Shown here in pieces: positions 5,379-7,239 of a stretch of DNA of 7,239 bases (position 1 is its first letter; each line of letters begins with the position of its first letter). The notes beneath the pieces were generated by a model. It saw nothing but the letters and a program-made list of their open reading frames with translations, was not told the origin of the DNA and did not search any database. The position numbers and the translations under genes are program-made. Source of the DNA: Aquificota bacterium (lineage in GTDB: Bacteria > Thermosulfidibacterota > Thermosulfidibacteria > Thermosulfidibacterales > B14-G1); contig QMPS01000035.1 in the NCBI GenBank assembly GCA_003648675.1, positions 1 through 7,239 of the forward strand, given 5' to 3'.

Positions 5379-6539
5379 GTGGCAGTGGAGTTGGCGGATA
5401 GGCTGAAGAAACTACCACCCTATCTTTTTGCCCAGTTGGACGAGGCTAAGGACCGGCAGCTGGCCAAGGGGGTGGATGTGATAGACCTGGGGGTGGGAGA
5501 CCCTGATTTGCCCACGCCCAAACCCATCATTGATCGCATGAAAGAGGCTGTGGAGAACCCCGAACACCATCGGTATCCCTCTTACGAGGGGATGCTCTCC
5601 TTCAGGGGAGCTGTGGCCCGGTGGTATAAAAGCCGTTTCGGGGTGGAGCTTGACCCTGCCACCGAAGTGATCACCCTCATCGGTTCCAAAGAGGGTATCG
5701 GCCATGTTCCCTTGGCCTTTGTGAACCCTGGTGAAGTGGTCCTGGTGCCTGACCCTGGCTATCCCGTTTACGGCGGAGCTACGATTTTGGCGGGGGGCGA
5801 GCCTTACAACGTGCCCCTGGTGGCGGGCAGGGGTTTTCTGCCTGACTTTTCGGCCATACACGGTGATGTGTTGGCCAAGGCCAGACTCATGTTCTTGAAC
5901 TATCCCAACAACCCTACGGCTGCTGTGGCACCCTTGGACTTTTTCAAGGAGGCTGTGGAGTTTGCCAGGGAACATGGCATCATCCTATGTCATGATGCTG
6001 CCTACAGCGAGATGTACTATGGCGAGCCACCCCATTCCCTTCTGGAGGTGGAGGGTGCCAAGGAAGTGGCTGTTGAGTTTCATTCCCTTTCCAAAACCTT
6101 CAACATGACAGGCTGGCGCATAGGCATGGCCGTGGGCAACGCTGCTGTGGTTCAGGGTCTCAAGAAGGTGAAGACCAACATTGACTCTGGGGCCTTCCAA
6201 GCCGTCCAGGAGGCGGGTATTGAAGCCTTAGTGGGTGAGCACGGCGTGGAGGAGATGAGGCAGGTTTATAAGGAGCGGAGGGATGTGTTGGTGGAGGGGC
6301 TCAAAAGTGCTGGTTTCCAGGTAGAAGCGCCCCAGGCCACTTTCTACGTCTGGTTCCCTGTACCCGGGGGCTCTGACTCCATCACCTTTGCCACCCGGGC
6401 CCTGGAAGAGGTGGGAGTTGTCATCACTCCTGGTGTAGGTTTCGGGGCTCATGGTGAAGGTTACGTTAGGGCGGCCCTCACCGTTTCCAAGGAGCGGTTA
6501 GAGGAAGCGGCCCAGAGGCTGGCCAGGCTTATGGTATGA
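5379..6539 (+). CDS. dapL: LL-diaminopimelate aminotransferase (DapL-type class I/II PLP enzyme)
   Basis: DapL converts tetrahydrodipicolinate plus glutamate to LL-diaminopimelate and 2-oxoglutarate in one step. It bypasses the DapD/DapC/DapE acyl route to lysine and the peptidoglycan cross-link residue. The protein is 386 residues, normal for the family. Visible landmarks are ADRLKKLPPYLF near the N-terminus, DLGVGDPDLPTP, HRYPSYEG, GSKEGI (102-107), DPGYPVY, NYPNNPT (with Asn178), HDAAYSE (Asp206 and Tyr209 contact the cofactor), and SLSKTFNMTGWRIG, whose Lys239 should hold pyridoxal phosphate. The C-terminal Arg364 in YVRAAL should bind the substrate carboxylate. The GTG start is set by the strong AGGAGGT. 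The frame is open 25 codons further up, but that leader is not family-like. The stop overlaps the next gene's start (ATGA). Alternatives are other class I aminotransferases with alanine or aspartate specificity. The N-terminal and GSKEG signatures favour DapL, but substrate is not provable by eye. Confidence 0.83.
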   Translation: MAVELADRLKKLPPYLFAQLDEAKDRQLAKGVDVIDLGVGDPDLPTPKPIIDRMKEAVENPEHHRYPSYEGMLSFRGAVARWYKSRFGVELDPATEVITLIGSKEGIGHVPLAFVNPGEVVLVPDPGYPVYGGATILAGGEPYNVPLVAGRGFLPDFSAIHGDVLAKARLMFLNYPNNPTAAVAPLDFFKEAVEFAREHGIILCHDAAYSEMYYGEPPHSLLEVEGAKEVAVEFHSLSKTFNMTGWRIGMAVGNAAVVQGLKKVKTNIDSGAFQAVQEAGIEALVGEHGVEEMRQVYKERRDVLVEGLKSAGFQVEAPQATFYVWFPVPGGSDSITFATRALEEVGVVITPGVGFGAHGEGYVRAALTVSKERLEEAAQRLARLMV

Positions 6540-7192
6540 GAAGGCTTCTACTTCTGGGGTTTCTGGCTTTTCTCTTGGTCTGGGCTTCTTCCCCTTTGAT
6601 GGCCCAGATCCAGGAAGGATCCCCTTCCGGGGCCCAAGCCCGGGAGACGGTGCAGGGGGAGAATTGGGATCCCCAGGAGGTTTATAGAAGGGCCCGGCTC
6701 TTGGTGGATAAGGGGAGTCTTCGTCAGGGACTGGACCTTTTTCTTCAGCTTCGGGAGCAGTCTCCCAGATACAGGCCTCTGGTTGTCCAGAGGCACATCT
6801 GCCAGCTCTATGAAAGGATCGGGGATATTTCTAAAGCCTTGGAGGAGTACGAGGGCTTTATCAGGCGTTTTCCCTGGGCCAGGGACAGGGTCCAGATGCT
6901 GATGCGTATGGCTGCTATGGCTGAGGTGGCCCTTCACGACCTAGGCCGGGCCTGGAGATACTTGGAGATGATTCCTGAAGACAAAGTGCCTCCGGGAGAT
7001 ATGGCGCCGTACTTGTTCAATAAAGGGTATCTCCTGGAGAAGATGGGCAAGAAGGATGAGGCCGTGGAGTACTATCGAAGGCTGGTGGAGGAGTATCCCC
7101 AGACGGTGGGGGGCTTCTGGGCTAAGGAGAGGCTAAAGGAGCTGACCCAGAATGAGGTTTCTGGGGGGCAGGAGAGAGACACAGGGAGGTAA
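6536..7192 (+). CDS. Exported tetratricopeptide (TPR) repeat protein, function unknown
   Basis: A 218-residue protein with an N-terminal signal peptide: MRR, a hydrophobic core LLLLGFLAFLLVWA, and a probable signal peptidase I site after PLMA (residue 23, mature protein starting QIQEG). No lipobox cysteine is present, so it should be soluble in the periplasm. The mature part is helical, with TPR-like units at about 47-78, 80-113 (LYERIGDISKALEEYEGFIRR region) and 157-190 (YLFNKGYLLEKMGKKDEAV). These have the usual small/aromatic pattern and end in P, such as FP and YP. Such repeats usually bind partner proteins. The ATG at 6536 sits inside the dapL stop (ATGA). There is no strong Shine-Dalgarno, so translation is probably coupled to dapL. 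The following gene starts two bases after this stop. The family is not recognised beyond TPR. It resembles envelope-assembly or YbgF/BamD-like helpers only in fold, so I give no function. Confidence 0.8.
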   Translation: MRRLLLLGFLAFLLVWASSPLMAQIQEGSPSGAQARETVQGENWDPQEVYRRARLLVDKGSLRQGLDLFLQLREQSPRYRPLVVQRHICQLYERIGDISKALEEYEGFIRRFPWARDRVQMLMRMAAMAEVALHDLGRAWRYLEMIPEDKVPPGDMAPYLFNKGYLLEKMGKKDEAVEYYRRLVEEYPQTVGGFWAKERLKELTQNEVSGGQERDTGR

Positions 7193-7194
7193 CT

Positions 7195-7239
7195 GTGAGT
7201 AAGAGAGTCTTGGCATTGATAGGTCTTTTGGCTTTCATG
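7195..7239 (+). CDS. Start of an exported or membrane protein (runs off the right edge)
   Basis: Fifteen codons are visible: GTG start, then SKR and a hydrophobic run VLALIGLLAFM. This is the shape of a signal peptide or first transmembrane segment. The GTG at 7195 is supported by GGGAGG (7184-7189) five bases upstream, and it begins two bases after the stop of the TPR gene. The tight spacing puts it in the dapL-TPR transcript and suggests another envelope protein. Too little sequence is present to name a family. Confidence 0.6.
   Translation, partial: MSKRVLALIGLLAFM

Noticed and set aside
5412..5975. A 187-codon minus-strand open frame
   Set aside because: Antisense to dapL, which has all PLP-enzyme motifs. 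The antisense product resembles no family.
1..7239. Mobile elements, CRISPR arrays, defence genes or a wholly new system
   Set aside because: No transposase, integrase, regularly spaced repeats, toxin-antitoxin pair or tRNA attachment site was seen. Every sizeable coding region fits a known housekeeping or redox family except the TPR protein and the right-edge fragment.

Overview
The window looks like chromosomal backbone DNA from an anaerobic, Gram-negative bacterium, most likely a Desulfobacterota (old Deltaproteobacteria) lineage. I infer this from four things together: a lipoprotein MltD-type lytic transglycosylase, a zapB-zapA-6S RNA order, an electron-bifurcating NfnAB pair, and a DapL-type aminotransferase with exported TPR proteins behind it. 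No single gene fixes the taxon. There are no insertion sequences, phage genes, CRISPR arrays or tRNAs.

Left half (1-2746, all minus strand, read right to left): a cell-wall and division cluster. It starts with an outer-membrane lipoprotein lytic transglycosylase with LysM repeats (mltD-like). One base further is a short coiled-coil ZapB-like protein, which overlaps zapA by 14 bases. Ten bases after zapA, the protein-free stretch 164-479 folds into a convincing 6S RNA (ssrS, about 286-470) with a 16-bp closing stem. Behind it lie a perfect palindrome and a 13-base direct repeat, then the start of rarA (GTG start at 163), which runs off the left edge.

Middle (2747-2936): a divergent intergenic region with a candidate promoter for the plus-strand genes and an interrupted inverted repeat.

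Right half (2937-7239, all plus strand): first nfnA and nfnB, joined by a TGATG stop/start overlap, encoding the two subunits of NADH-dependent reduced ferredoxin:NADP+ oxidoreductase (also annotated as sulfide dehydrogenase or GltA/SudBA). They end at a strong intrinsic terminator (5236-5264). A second unit follows: dapL, the one-step LL-diaminopimelate aminotransferase of the lysine and peptidoglycan pathway, then an exported TPR protein overlapping it by ATGA, then the first 15 codons of another probably membrane-inserted or exported protein that runs off the right edge.

Functionally, the window combines peptidoglycan turnover and Z-ring assembly (left), NADPH supply from ferredoxin and NADH (middle), and peptidoglycan precursor or lysine synthesis (right). 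I see no evidence of a new defence or mobile system. The least obvious content is the 6S RNA and the repeat structures next to it.
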